Positions 16,145 to 25,110 are shown, numbered from the stretch's first letter. The stretch: DNA of 37,567 nucleotides from Bacteroidia bacterium (GCA_030429955.1 JAUIGO010000027.1:1-37567); one strand, 5' to 3'. The notes: generated from the sequence alone by a model not told the origin. Numbers and translations are program-made.

Positions 16145-16965
16145 AATTGTTTTAAAATTAATTGCGCATGATACACATTGTTTGATATTGAAAAGGATAA
16201 TTTGTGTTTATTAGGATATACCAATTCTAATCTTCGCTTTAAATTCTCTATTCCAATGCCAGATGTACCTTTAATTTCAGAATCAAAATTATTTTCTACT
16301 TCAAAATGAATATCATTTCCTTCAGTACTTATTTTTGCATGTATATAAGCATTATCTATCAAATTTTCTACACCATGCTTAAAGGCATTTTCTAAAAGAA
16401 TAATAAACAGCAAAGGTTTTACTTTGTAGTTTTCTTGAATATTACTTTCAAAAGTAACGTCTATTTTTTTATGATAGCGAATTTTATGCAATTCTATATA
16501 GTTTATTAAATAATCGGCTTCTTCATTAAGAGTAACAAATTCATTCTCACCTTCATAAATACTATAACGCATCATATTTGATAGCTTTAGTATGAGTGCT
16601 TGTGCTTTTTTAGGATCTGTTCCTACCAAGCCATATAAATTATTAAGCATATTAAAAAAGAAATGCGGATTTACTTGACTTTGCAAATGCATTAATTCTG
16701 TTTTCGCTTTTTCCTTTTTTAGATTGATAATTAGTTTGATGTTACTTATCAACCAATGTATAAAATATCCTATTATCAACCCAATCAGTAAAATGTAATA
16801 GGCAATCAGGGCATATCCTAAAATCGGATTAAACTCTAATGAAATTGATGCAGAATTTCCTTCTGCAGTAAAGACTTTATAGCTTACATATAACAGTGGG
16901 ATTAGTATAGATACCACACCAATTATAATAAGGGAGTTTTTGTTTTTTTGTATCCAATATGTCAT
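16141..16965 (-). CDS. LytS-type sensor histidine kinase
   Basis: A 274-residue sensor kinase of the HPK8/LytS-YehU type. Two membrane helices (about 10-30 and 50-73) give a minimal sensor with no large extracytoplasmic domain. The His_kinase domain has the family motif QVNPHFFFNMLNNL with the phosphoacceptor histidine, then an N-box LLENAFKHG (canonical) and a G-box TSGIGIENLKRRLELVYPNKHKL. It phosphorylates the overlapping LytTR regulator. Probable targets cannot be named; the divergent metallophosphoesterase, 222 bp away across a region with inverted repeats, is the obvious neighbour. Confidence 0.92.
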   Translation of the reverse strand: MTYWIQKNKNSLIIIGVVSILIPLLYVSYKVFTAEGNSASISLEFNPILGYALIAYYILLIGLIIGYFIHWLISNIKLIINLKKEKAKTELMHLQSQVNPHFFFNMLNNLYGLVGTDPKKAQALILKLSNMMRYSIYEGENEFVTLNEEADYLINYIELHKIRYHKKIDVTFESNIQENYKVKPLLFIILLENAFKHGVENLIDNAYIHAKISTEGNDIHFEVENNFDSEIKGTSGIGIENLKRRLELVYPNKHKLSFSISNNVYHAQLILKQL

Positions 16966-17103
16966 ACTGCAAAGTTAGGAGAATCTATGTTATAAGTAAG
17001 TAATAGTGACAAACGTCATTCTTTTTAATTCATAAAGCCTTTTGGGTGTGATAAAGTTCTTTTATACACCATGAAATGTTTTATATCACTCATACGCTAG
17101 TGT

Positions 17104-17127
17104 CTATCACAATTGTTTTAGTGATAG
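17104..17127. promoter_or_regulatory. Operator-like inverted repeat CTATCAC-N10-GTGATAG
   Basis: A perfect 7+7 inverted repeat with a 10-bp AT-rich spacer sits 60 bp upstream of the metallophosphoesterase start. A second nearby pair, CACT and AGTG around 17088-17102, overlaps its left side. Arm length and spacing suit a dimeric regulator. Confidence 0.45.
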
Positions 17128-17187
17128 TGGGTTTGTAAATACTTTCGCTCCAATCAAAAAACGAACATCATCATAAAATTAATCAAA

Positions 17188-18360
17188 ATGAAAAAAAGAA
17201 TTTTACGCTATTTAAAGCATATTTTCGGAACCATAATTGTTCTATTAATAATTGGAGTTATTACTTTAATTTCATTAAATGGAAGTTTTGAATATGGAAC
17301 CAATCCTTTAAATATAAATTTAGAAAACGAAGGTCCTTATGTGTTTTATGAAACAGACAGCACTTTAAATGTAAATTACATTAAAGGGAGTAAAACAGAT
17401 GGGTTTTATCTCGATCAAAAAGAATATGCTATAAATGAAACAGTTCCTGTTAATTGCTATTTTCCCTTAGACGACTCAAATTTTAACTTTACTCTAAACT
17501 CTAATTTTGAAATCCCTAATGCCACCTATGCTGACAATGAACCTATTCTTGCTGTTTCAGATATTGAAAGCGGTTATAAAGCCTTTCGTGATTTTCTTAT
17601 TAATAGCAAGGTCATTGATACCAATCTAAACTGGATATTTGGAAAAGGACACCTTGTGCTGCTTGGTGACTTTATGGATAGAGGTTTTTCAACTACTCAA
17701 GTGCTTTGGTTTATTTATAAATTAGAGCAAGACGCAAAAAAGCAGGGAGGACATGTTCATTTTATTATAGGAAATCATGAACTCTACAATTTACAAGGAA
17801 AATTTGAATCGGCTTCCTATAAATATAACGGCGTAGCATCCATTCTTGGTAAACAGCATCACAACCTATACGATGAAAATTCATTTATTGGGAAATGGAT
17901 GACATCTAAAAACACTTTAGAACTAATTAATGGCCATCTTTTTGCTCATGGAGGCATACATCCCGATGTTGCTAATTATGATATTACTATAGACCAGGTT
18001 AATCAAATTAACAGAGCCAACTATCGTAATGCTTTTTTTCCTAAACCAGAAACAACCGTAGAGCAATTAATTACCTCTAGTAGAAAAGGAATCAGTTGGT
18101 ACAGAGGGTATTTTAAAGATGATTTATCGCAAGAAGATGTTGAAAAAGGAATTAACCAATTTAACGCTAAAGCTATTGTTGTTGGTCATACACTGCAATG
18201 GAATGTCACCAAATTATATAACGGAAAAGTATTTGCTATCGATGTGAAACATCCAAAAGATTATAGCAAACATTGGCCTTTTAAAAAATCTGAAGGCCTA
18301 TTAATAACAGAAGGGCAATACTTTCAAGTATTAGCAAATGGAGAACAAAAACAATTATAA
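17188..18360 (+). CDS. Membrane-anchored metallophosphoesterase (Ser/Thr phosphatase-like)
   Basis: A 390-residue protein with one N-terminal membrane helix (about 13-31) and a calcineurin-like phosphoesterase domain. Motifs in order: AVSDIESGYKAFRDFL (motif I, with D-x-E instead of D-x-H), VLLGDFMDRG (GDxxDRG), FIIGNHELYN (GNHE), LFAHGGIHPD and AIVVGHTLQW (GH). The overall pattern is the PPP-like bacterial phosphatase group found throughout Bacteroidota, using two metals. The first motif carries Glu at the usual His position, a recurrent variant in this lineage. It is divergent from the LytS/LytTR operon, with an operator-like inverted repeat upstream. Substrate unknown. Confidence 0.87.
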   Translation: MKKRILRYLKHIFGTIIVLLIIGVITLISLNGSFEYGTNPLNINLENEGPYVFYETDSTLNVNYIKGSKTDGFYLDQKEYAINETVPVNCYFPLDDSNFNFTLNSNFEIPNATYADNEPILAVSDIESGYKAFRDFLINSKVIDTNLNWIFGKGHLVLLGDFMDRGFSTTQVLWFIYKLEQDAKKQGGHVHFIIGNHELYNLQGKFESASYKYNGVASILGKQHHNLYDENSFIGKWMTSKNTLELINGHLFAHGGIHPDVANYDITIDQVNQINRANYRNAFFPKPETTVEQLITSSRKGISWYRGYFKDDLSQEDVEKGINQFNAKAIVVGHTLQWNVTKLYNGKVFAIDVKHPKDYSKHWPFKKSEGLLITEGQYFQVLANGEQKQL

Positions 18361-18372
18361 AAGCACATAAAA

Positions 18373-18490
18373 ATGAAACGAAGCTTTTTAATTATTTATC
18401 AAACCTTATTCGGTTGTAGTTGTAATTTTAATTGCAATCTTAGGAATAGGACAGAAATTAAACCTAAAGTCCATTAGCTGTGAACATTAA
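18373..18490 (+). pseudogene. Frameshifted fragment resembling the metallophosphoesterase N-terminus
   Basis: An ATG at 18373 gives MKRSFLIIYQTLF; from there a +1 shift near 18413 continues as VVVVILIAILGIGQKLNLKS and stops at 18490. Together these mirror the start of the upstream phosphoesterase (MKKRILRYLKHIFGTIIVLL, same hydrophobic pattern). It looks like the stub of a second, decayed paralogue, 12 bp after the intact gene. Length and similarity are low, so this is tentative. Confidence 0.35.
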
Positions 18491-18496
18491 ATGAAC

Positions 18497-19240
18497 TCAT
18501 AATAACGGTTTCAAATAATCCCAAACGGTATTCGCAATAATTTCATGCCCTTCAGCAGTTGGGTGAATGCCATCATTCTGATTAAGTGCTTTAATACCTC
18601 CAACGTCTTTCAAAATAAATGGAATAAAAACCACCTCATTTTTTTCTGCCAAATCAGCAAATACAGTTCTAAATTCTGAGGTGTAGGCTTGCCCCATATT
18701 GGGTGGTAGTTCCATACCTGCTAAAATGATGTCTGTGCTTTGTTTTTTTTGCTTCACAGCATCTATAATGGCTTGCAAATTGTTACGTGTTTCTGATAAA
18801 GGGACACCTCTTAAACCGTCATTTGCACCAAGTTCTAAAACAAACACGTCAATATCCTGATTTAAGATCCAATCCATTCTATTTCTACCACCAGATGAGG
18901 TTTCTCCACTAACACCCGAATTTATAACGGTATAATTCAATTGTAACGCATCTATTTTTTCTTGTATTAAGGCTGGGAAAGCGTCATCCGTTGTATCCAA
19001 TCCATAACCTGCCGTTATACTATCACCAAAAAAGAGAATGGTTTTCTTAGTTATGGACTTCACAGTGTCATCAGCTTCAACACTGACGTTTTCATCAGTT
19101 TCACTATTTTGCTTACTAGACTTATCACCACAAGAAAACAAGAACACACTTATCAAGATTAAATAACAAAACTTTAAGAGTTTCTGTGCATTGAAAGTAT
19201 TGGTATTTAAATTCATTTCAGTATTTTGAGCGTCATTCAT
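18497..19240 (-). CDS. tesA: TesA-like SGNH-fold lipoprotein esterase
   Basis: A 247-residue lipoprotein (lipobox LFSC at about residue 37) of the GDSL/SGNH superfamily. All four blocks are visible: FFGDSITAGYG (nucleophile Ser), INSGVSGETSSGG (Gly), LELGANDGLRG (Asn) and NDGIHPTAEGH (Asp, His). This matches the TesA/arylesterase multifunctional lysophospholipase-thioesterase group. It is divergent from a ybbA-ybbP type ABC operon, only 25 bp apart, an arrangement also seen in E. coli (tesA-ybbA-ybbP). A later in-frame start (Met9) is possible and would leave a shorter N-terminus before the lipobox. The gene symbol is by similarity. Confidence 0.88.
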   Translation of the reverse strand: MNDAQNTEMNLNTNTFNAQKLLKFCYLILISVFLFSCGDKSSKQNSETDENVSVEADDTVKSITKKTILFFGDSITAGYGLDTTDDAFPALIQEKIDALQLNYTVINSGVSGETSSGGRNRMDWILNQDIDVFVLELGANDGLRGVPLSETRNNLQAIIDAVKQKKQSTDIILAGMELPPNMGQAYTSEFRTVFADLAEKNEVVFIPFILKDVGGIKALNQNDGIHPTAEGHEIIANTVWDYLKPLL

Positions 19241-19265
19241 AAGTCGTACAAAATTTATAATATTT

Positions 19266-19955
19266 ATGTCAAAGATATTAAAGATAAATGGTCTAGAGAA
19301 AACCTATACAAGCGGATCTAGACAATTAACCGTTTTACAAAACATTTCCTTTGATGTTGAAAAGGGACAAACCTTTTCTATAGTAGGTCCGTCAGGTAGT
19401 GGTAAAACCACTTTATTAGGATTATGTGCTGGACTAGACACACCAAATGCTGGAAGCGTAGAATTGTGTGGTTATGATTTTAATACCTTAAACGAAGATG
19501 AGCGTGCCCAATTACGCAATAGGGAAGTGGGCTTTATTTTTCAGAATTTCCAATTGCTACCAACGCTTACAGCCTTAGAAAACGTAAGTGTACCCTTAGA
19601 ATTACAAGGCGTAAAACAGGCTGCAAAACGTGGTATGGAACTTTTAAATGAGGTTGGTTTAGCCGATCGTTTTCACCATTATCCATCCCAACTTTCAGGT
19701 GGAGAGCAACAACGTGTGGCTTTGGCTAGAGCCTTTAGTAATTCGCCTTCCATTTTATTTGCTGATGAGCCTACAGGAAACCTAGATGATGAAACCGGAG
19801 AAAAGGTAATTAAATTATTGTTTGATTTAAACAAAGCCTCAAATACCACTTTAGTGATTGTAACACACGATTTAGATTTAGCCAATCGTACGCAACAGAT
19901 TTTACGACTAAAAGGTGGTAAAATAATTACGAATCAACCTACTGCTACACATTGA
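19266..19955 (+). CDS. ybbA: ABC transporter ATP-binding protein, YbbA type
   Basis: A 229-residue ATPase of the MacB/LolD/YbbA group. Walker A GPSGSGKT (about 41-48), Q-loop FIFQNFQLLPTLTALENV, ABC signature LSGGEQQRVALARAF, Walker B ILFADEPTGNLD and the switch histidine VIVTHDLD are all intact. Its stop TGA overlaps the TTG start of the downstream permease by 4 bp. With the divergent TesA-like esterase the trio reproduces a known synteny, supporting a role in a lipid- or envelope-related export/extrusion process rather than nutrient uptake. Confidence 0.93.
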   Translation: MSKILKINGLEKTYTSGSRQLTVLQNISFDVEKGQTFSIVGPSGSGKTTLLGLCAGLDTPNAGSVELCGYDFNTLNEDERAQLRNREVGFIFQNFQLLPTLTALENVSVPLELQGVKQAAKRGMELLNEVGLADRFHHYPSQLSGGEQQRVALARAFSNSPSILFADEPTGNLDDETGEKVIKLLFDLNKASNTTLVIVTHDLDLANRTQQILRLKGGKIITNQPTATH

Positions 19956-22501
19956 AAACAGACAAGCTCTCATCTAAATTAGATTTGCCATGGTTATTTA
20001 AAATGGCATGGCGCGACGCTAAAGCAAGTCGGATGCGTTTACTATTGTTTACAGCATCTATCGTTTTGGGAATTGCGGCTGTGGTTTCCATTCAGTTGTT
20101 TCGTGATAATCTTCAAGACAATATTAAAAACCAGTCCAAATCATTAATGGGTGCCGATTATCTCATTGATATTAACGAAACGCCTAATGAGCGTGCACAA
20201 GCCATTATCGATTCGCTAAACCCTGTTGCATCAGAAGTCAATTTTGTTTCTATGGTGGTCTTTCCTAAAAATGGAGGGACCAAATTAGCGCGTGTTCGAG
20301 CCATTGAAGGCCCTTTTCCCATTTATGGAAAAATGGCAACACAACCCGAAGAGGCTGCAACTACCTATCAACAGAAAGGTGGTGCTTTAGTAGATGCAAC
20401 CTTGTTATTGCAGTATGATATTAAAACAGGAGATTCCATAAAAGTAGGAGAGTTGACCTTACCTATAATTGGGTCCTTAAGCAGTATGCCAGGAAATTCG
20501 GCAGTAACCTCTTCTGTGGCGCCACCAGCTGTGATTCCAAGGCATTTGGTTGGTCAGACCAATTTATTGCAATTCGGGAGTCGAAAAGAATACCAATACT
20601 TTTATAAAGCGACTGCAGAAACCGATCTGATACAACTTGAAAACACATTAGAACCGATGCTCGATGCAGAGCATGCCGATTTAGATACGCATACCAGCAC
20701 AAGCAGACGTTTAGGGAGACGCTATGAAAACATGGGCAAGTTTCTCAATTTGGTGGCTTTTATTGCCTTACTTCTAGGTTGTGTAGGCATTGCCAGCTCT
20801 GTACATATTTACATTAGAGAGAAATTAAGACATATTGCAGTTCTAAAATGTTTAGGAGCCTCGCGACAACAAAGTTTCTTAATTTATCTCATTCAAATTG
20901 CTGGTATCGGAATCTTGGGAGGTGTTGTAGGTGGTGCCATTGGTATGGGCATACAGGAATCCTTCCCTTATATCCTTAAAGAATTTTTACCTTTTGATGT
21001 AGACATTACCATAACGGTTCAACCACTAATTTTTGGTATTATACTAGGGTTTTTAATTGCTGTGCTCTTTGCCTTATTATCCTTACTCAATACCTGGTAT
21101 GTATCGCCATTACAGGCCTTACGCATCAGTGATACCAGTACTCAAAAAACACCTACACAAGCCAAAGGCATTGTGTTTGCGCTCATCATTGGCTTTCTTT
21201 TTCTGTTTTCGTACTGGTTGCTCGACAATGTACTCTACGCTATGGCATTTGTAGTGGGCATGCTGATCACCTTTGCTATTTTAGCAGGAATTGCAACCTT
21301 GTCCATGAAAATGATAAAGGCTTGGTTTCCTAAAACTTGGGGCTATACAACACGTCAAAGTTTATTAAACCTCTTCAGACCTAATAACCAAACGGTAGTG
21401 CTTATCGTTGCTATTGGTTTGGGTACATTTTTAATCAGCACTCTATATTTTACAAAAGATATTTTGTTGTCTAAGACGGCTATAGGAGACAGGTCTGGTA
21501 CAGCAAATATAATCATGTTAGATGTACAACCCAAACAAACCGAGGCTATTGAAAAAACCATTGCAGCCAATCAAATGGAAATCATAGATCATATTCCATT
21601 GGTGACCATGCGTATTCATAGTAGGAATGGTATAGAAGCATTGGAAGCAGAGCAGGATAGCACGCTTAGAATTAGACGTTGGGTATATAATCATGAATTT
21701 AGAACAACCTATCGCGATCATTTAATAGCCTCCGAAGAACTACTAGAAGGCGAATGGACTCCAGAGGTCAATCCAGGTGATGTCATTCCAATTTCAATTT
21801 CAGAGAATGTTGCAGAATCTGCAAAAGTTACGGTTGGTGATAAAATCGTGTTTAATGTACAAGGTGTCCTTATGGAAACCGTAGTAGGGAGTATTCGTAT
21901 GGTTGATTGGGGACAATTACAACTTAATTTTAATATTCTATTCCCTAAAGGGGTGTTGGAAAACGCTCCACAGTTTACAGTGTTATCCACAAATGCACCT
22001 ACTGAAGCAAGTTCGGCACAACTGCAACGCGCTGTGGTTACTGATTTTCCAAACGTTACCATTATTGATTTAAGACAAGTGTTTACCATTGTAGAAGATA
22101 TTTTAGGCAAGGTGTCTTGGATCATCAACTTTATGGCATTCTTTAGTATCATTACTGGCATTATAGTATTGATTGGCTCAGTGCGTACAAGTAAACATCA
22201 GCGTATAAAAGAAAGTGTTCTACTCAGAACTTTAGGCGCAAAAAACAAACAAATTTTAAGAATTACGGCTTTAGAGTATCTATTACTTGGTGTGGTTGGG
22301 AGTTTAGTAGGGATTGTATTGGCATTAGTGAGTGCCTTGCTATTGGCCCTTTTTGTATTTAAGGAAGCTTTTGTGCCTTCCATAATTCCGTTTGTTGTGT
22401 TTCTACCTGCAATTTCAGTTTTGGTCTTAGGTATAGGCTTAAGTAATATTAGAGGTGTATTAAATAGCTCGCCTTTAGAAATATTGCGAAAAGAGGTTTA
22501 G
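19952..22501 (+). CDS. ybbP: ABC transporter permease, YbbP (FtsX/MacB) type
   Basis: An 849-residue FtsX-like permease. N-terminal membrane helix (about 28-46, AVVSIQLFRDN region), a large extracytoplasmic domain (about 50-255), three helices (about 265-285, 310-335, 355-385), two more (about 405-425, 430-445), a second extracytoplasmic part and a C-terminal three-helix FtsX block (about 725-745, 775-800, 815-835) containing RIKESVLLRTLGAKNKQIL. The start is a TTG in a TTGA overlap with ybbA, an unusual but plausible coupled start; the next ATG would remove the first conserved MAWRDAKAS region. Works with YbbA; substrate unknown. Confidence 0.9.
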   Translation: MKTDKLSSKLDLPWLFKMAWRDAKASRMRLLLFTASIVLGIAAVVSIQLFRDNLQDNIKNQSKSLMGADYLIDINETPNERAQAIIDSLNPVASEVNFVSMVVFPKNGGTKLARVRAIEGPFPIYGKMATQPEEAATTYQQKGGALVDATLLLQYDIKTGDSIKVGELTLPIIGSLSSMPGNSAVTSSVAPPAVIPRHLVGQTNLLQFGSRKEYQYFYKATAETDLIQLENTLEPMLDAEHADLDTHTSTSRRLGRRYENMGKFLNLVAFIALLLGCVGIASSVHIYIREKLRHIAVLKCLGASRQQSFLIYLIQIAGIGILGGVVGGAIGMGIQESFPYILKEFLPFDVDITITVQPLIFGIILGFLIAVLFALLSLLNTWYVSPLQALRISDTSTQKTPTQAKGIVFALIIGFLFLFSYWLLDNVLYAMAFVVGMLITFAILAGIATLSMKMIKAWFPKTWGYTTRQSLLNLFRPNNQTVVLIVAIGLGTFLISTLYFTKDILLSKTAIGDRSGTANIIMLDVQPKQTEAIEKTIAANQMEIIDHIPLVTMRIHSRNGIEALEAEQDSTLRIRRWVYNHEFRTTYRDHLIASEELLEGEWTPEVNPGDVIPISISENVAESAKVTVGDKIVFNVQGVLMETVVGSIRMVDWGQLQLNFNILFPKGVLENAPQFTVLSTNAPTEASSAQLQRAVVTDFPNVTIIDLRQVFTIVEDILGKVSWIINFMAFFSIITGIIVLIGSVRTSKHQRIKESVLLRTLGAKNKQILRITALEYLLLGVVGSLVGIVLALVSALLLALFVFKEAFVPSIIPFVVFLPAISVLVLGIGLSNIRGVLNSSPLEILRKEV

Positions 22502-22586
22502 ATAATTAAGCAATAAAGACTAATAACTATTTGTATCAAAAGTTTCTTCCGCACTTTTAATGAAATCGAATTTTTGAGATTAGGTC

Positions 22587-22680
22587 GTAAAATGGATTTA
22601 ACAAAATTGTTGTAGATATAGAACACTCACGTGTCACTATATCTACAATTATGCTAAATACGCAGTATTCGCCATTTTAC
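22587..22680. repeat. 94-bp structured repeat, copy 1
   Basis: Bounded by inverted ends GTAAAATGG (22587-22595) and CCATTTTAC (22672-22680). Inside lies a long hairpin: 12-bp arms TTGTAGATATAG and CTATATCTACAA, with an inner ACAC/GTGT stem and short loop. A smaller AATAC-GCA-GTATT hairpin follows. The second copy at 26458-26551 has the same length and orientation and differs at 7 positions by eye. It resembles a MITE or other non-autonomous mobile element. Confidence 0.85.
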
Positions 22681-22838
22681 TCATATTATTTATATGCACT
22701 ATAATGTTCTGCGTTATGTAACTTGAGCTTTGGTTAAAAGCGAAAGTACTCACTACATTTTATTGAAAGAATTTTACTCCAAGAGTTTTTTTACTACAGC
22801 TAATGAAACACTCTTTACACGAAATGACTAGGTGAGTA

Positions 22839-22857
22839 GTGGAATGTGTGTGGAATG
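22839..22857 (+). repeat. GTGGAATG doublet, 11-bp period
   Basis: GTGGAATG at 22839-22846 and 22850-22857 with a 3-nt spacer, the same layout as the GTGGGAGG pair at 4823-4841. Each lies 100-160 bp upstream of the first gene of an accessory stretch. Confidence 0.5.
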
Positions 22858-23014
22858 AGTTGTAAATAACTTGTTAAAAACTAACTAAAAACACAATCAA
22901 ATATTTGTTAAAATTTATTACTTTTAAGTCTCCCTTAAGTACTTCTGCAACAATTTAGAATAAAGTTAATTTTAGTGAAGTTAGTTTGTCTCATTGTTCT
23001 ATTAATTATATTAT

Positions 23015-23257
23015 ATGATGAAAATAAAAAAAGTTAATATACCTGCTATTCATGATAAAGATCTTGAGAAGATATTATCTGATTATGGTCTTTATGATGA
23101 TTTAATAAAGAAAAAATTAAATTGTTTTAACTGCAATGAAATAATTGATATTGAAAATTTATCTGGTTTTGTCGTTGAAGACAATTCTTTAAATGTTATA
23201 TGTAATAACCCAGATTGTTTAGCTCATGCTACTTCTAAGAATAATGAAAGTATTTAA
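23015..23257 (+). CDS. Small four-cysteine zinc-ribbon-like protein
   Basis: An 80-residue protein with four cysteines: C37-x-x-C40 (NCFNCNE) and C63-x4-C68 (ICNNPDCLAH). The first pair follows a lysine-rich helix, and the two pairs are separated by a hydrophobic strand pair, as in a zinc ribbon or treble-clef. No family was recognised. The frame has two adjacent ATG codons; 23015 is the first. It ends 5 bp before the next gene, so it is almost certainly co-expressed with the S1-repeat membrane protein and may be its regulator or partner. Confidence 0.6.
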   Translation: MMKIKKVNIPAIHDKDLEKILSDYGLYDDLIKKKLNCFNCNEIIDIENLSGFVVEDNSLNVICNNPDCLAHATSKNNESI

Positions 23258-23262
23258 AACTT

Positions 23263-25092
23263 ATGGAGGAAATCATTAAAGCAATATTAAAATTCGGATT
23301 AGCACCAGCAATTTTGGGTTTTGTAATAATATTATTAGTTCAAGATCCTGACAGAGCAGAAAAATTAAAAGCACTAATTTTAAAACCTTTTTTTAGGTTA
23401 AAAAAATGGTTTTCGAAAAGTTATATTAGTGCTGAAGTAGCTTCAAATGTTAATCAATTCTTAGGAAAAAATATATTTCCATATACATTGTCAAAAGAAA
23501 AACATAAAATAAAGGTTGATTGGATAACAAGTTCAAATGATTCTGTATTTAAGAAGAACGGAAAATTAATCTTAAGATTAAAGCAAGATGATGATCAAAC
23601 AAAAAATATACTAAATGCTACACAAGCTGCCATACCAAGTATTATTTGTCCTTTGATAAGAGGAAACATTGATTATTCTACGGAAAAATCTATAGACCTT
23701 ACATTGCTTAAGTCATTGTCTGAAAAGTTGGGTAGACATGGTCAATTCATTTACACAAAGTTTTTTCTTAAACCCGAAACCAATGAAGATGAAACTATTG
23801 GTGAAAAAATCGAAAGGCTTGTAGATTTGGACAATCATGGATTCTTTATTCCAATCTTATTGAATGAATTAGAAATGATTGGAGAAGAAACCTTTGCCAA
23901 AAGTGATATTACAGATTATTCCAATAAAGTAAAAATTTTCATTGATTATTTATTGAAGATAGCTAATAGAGAAATAGGTTCAGAAAACGAATTACGCTTT
24001 ACAAATCATCCCTTTAGTGTTAGTATAATGTTATTAGCAATTGCAAGAAGAGCTGACCAAAGTGGAATAAGACCTTATTTAAAAAGACTGAGAATAGAGC
24101 TAGAAAGTGGAAGTAACTCAATTTATGTTATTGCCTATTCTCCTGCATACAAGTTCTTTGATACATTAATAAAAAACCTTGATAGTCATGAAAGAATAAA
24201 TATTGAAAAAATAATTGAAACAAAAGACTTTGCAATAACAGGTAAAAAAATCAAAAAAGAATATAAAATAGCAGTCTTGTCCAAAAATCTTGTTTTTTCA
24301 GATGAATCATTTAAAGAGAAAGTTAAAGTAAACGATATTAAGATTGGAGATAAGGTTTCAGGTCTTGTTCAATTAGTTTCTGATAACGAAGCTCAAGTCA
24401 TTATTAAGGGAATGAGATCTTATATTAAAAAAGAAGATTTAGATTGGTTTACTTTTGGAAATTGCCAAAGTAAGCTTGAACAAGCTAAAGAATATGAGTT
24501 TTATGTTAAAGAGATAGATTATGTTACTTGTACAATATTTCTAACACTCAACAATCCCGAAAATAACCCATGGGATAAAGAAGATGTTCCTAAGGTTGGT
24601 GATATAGTTGAAATTATCCCACAGACAATTAAGGGAAATGTTTTGATATGTGCATATAAAGGATGTTTAGAGGTAAAATTGCCATTTAATCAAGTGTATT
24701 GGTTTAATAATAGACCAATGAGCGATTTTATTCATTTGATTGGTACTAAAATGAAAGCAAAAATAATTTTTAGTGATAAAAATGAGCGAACTATTAATGC
24801 TAGTGTTAAATTGTTAGAAAAAGATCCATGGGAAAGTATTCATAAAGCACTTCCTAAAGGAACAGAGCTTAATGGTAAAATAATTGAAATAACCAATGCT
24901 TATGTTCGTGTTAAACTGAAAAACGATATGGTAGGCGTTATACCATCACATTGTCTAAATCGAGCTGGACATGAGTACGCTAATTATACTGAAAACATGG
25001 TACTCGGTCAAGGTTTAGATGTTGTTGTTCAGCGAGTATTTATAGGAAAAAAGAAGATAACTTTAGATTTAAAAAGAAATAAAAGATTTTAA
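23263..25092 (+). CDS. Membrane-anchored protein with C-terminal S1/OB repeats, unknown
   Basis: A 609-residue protein. One N-terminal membrane helix (about 8-27), then a basic stretch and a predominantly helical, charged domain (about 60-340) that matches nothing I know. The C-terminal third holds three S1-like (OB-fold) units beginning near IGDKVSGLVQLVSDNEAQVI, VGDIVEIIPQTIKGNVLIC and KGTELNGKIIEITNAYVRVK; the joining segments repeat a proline-tryptophan pair (NNPWD, KDPWE). S1 domains usually bind RNA. Tethered to the membrane and paired with a small zinc-type protein inside a repeat-bounded island, it is a candidate RNA-targeting accessory or defence factor; this is inference. Confidence 0.65.
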   Translation: MEEIIKAILKFGLAPAILGFVIILLVQDPDRAEKLKALILKPFFRLKKWFSKSYISAEVASNVNQFLGKNIFPYTLSKEKHKIKVDWITSSNDSVFKKNGKLILRLKQDDDQTKNILNATQAAIPSIICPLIRGNIDYSTEKSIDLTLLKSLSEKLGRHGQFIYTKFFLKPETNEDETIGEKIERLVDLDNHGFFIPILLNELEMIGEETFAKSDITDYSNKVKIFIDYLLKIANREIGSENELRFTNHPFSVSIMLLAIARRADQSGIRPYLKRLRIELESGSNSIYVIAYSPAYKFFDTLIKNLDSHERINIEKIIETKDFAITGKKIKKEYKIAVLSKNLVFSDESFKEKVKVNDIKIGDKVSGLVQLVSDNEAQVIIKGMRSYIKKEDLDWFTFGNCQSKLEQAKEYEFYVKEIDYVTCTIFLTLNNPENNPWDKEDVPKVGDIVEIIPQTIKGNVLICAYKGCLEVKLPFNQVYWFNNRPMSDFIHLIGTKMKAKIIFSDKNERTINASVKLLEKDPWESIHKALPKGTELNGKIIEITNAYVRVKLKNDMVGVIPSHCLNRAGHEYANYTENMVLGQGLDVVVQRVFIGKKKITLDLKRNKRF

Positions 25093-25110
25093 TAGATATT
25101 AAATTGACCT

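Larger units (their letters stand above)
22502..23014. other. 513-bp intergenic region at left edge of accessory module
   Basis: No gene is seen. It contains the first copy of the 94-bp structured repeat (22587-22680), similarity to the second copy continuing to about 22722, a GTGGAATG doublet with 11-bp period (22839-22857) and very AT-rich DNA up to the next start. Confidence 0.6.

Noticed and set aside
21718..22161. A 147-codon reverse frame within ybbP
   Set aside because: Antisense to a clear permease domain and with no plausible start context or family.
22587..22722. Reading the 94-bp repeats as integron attC sites
   Set aside because: One AAC box fits, but the matching GTTRRRY box does not and the second copy lacks both.
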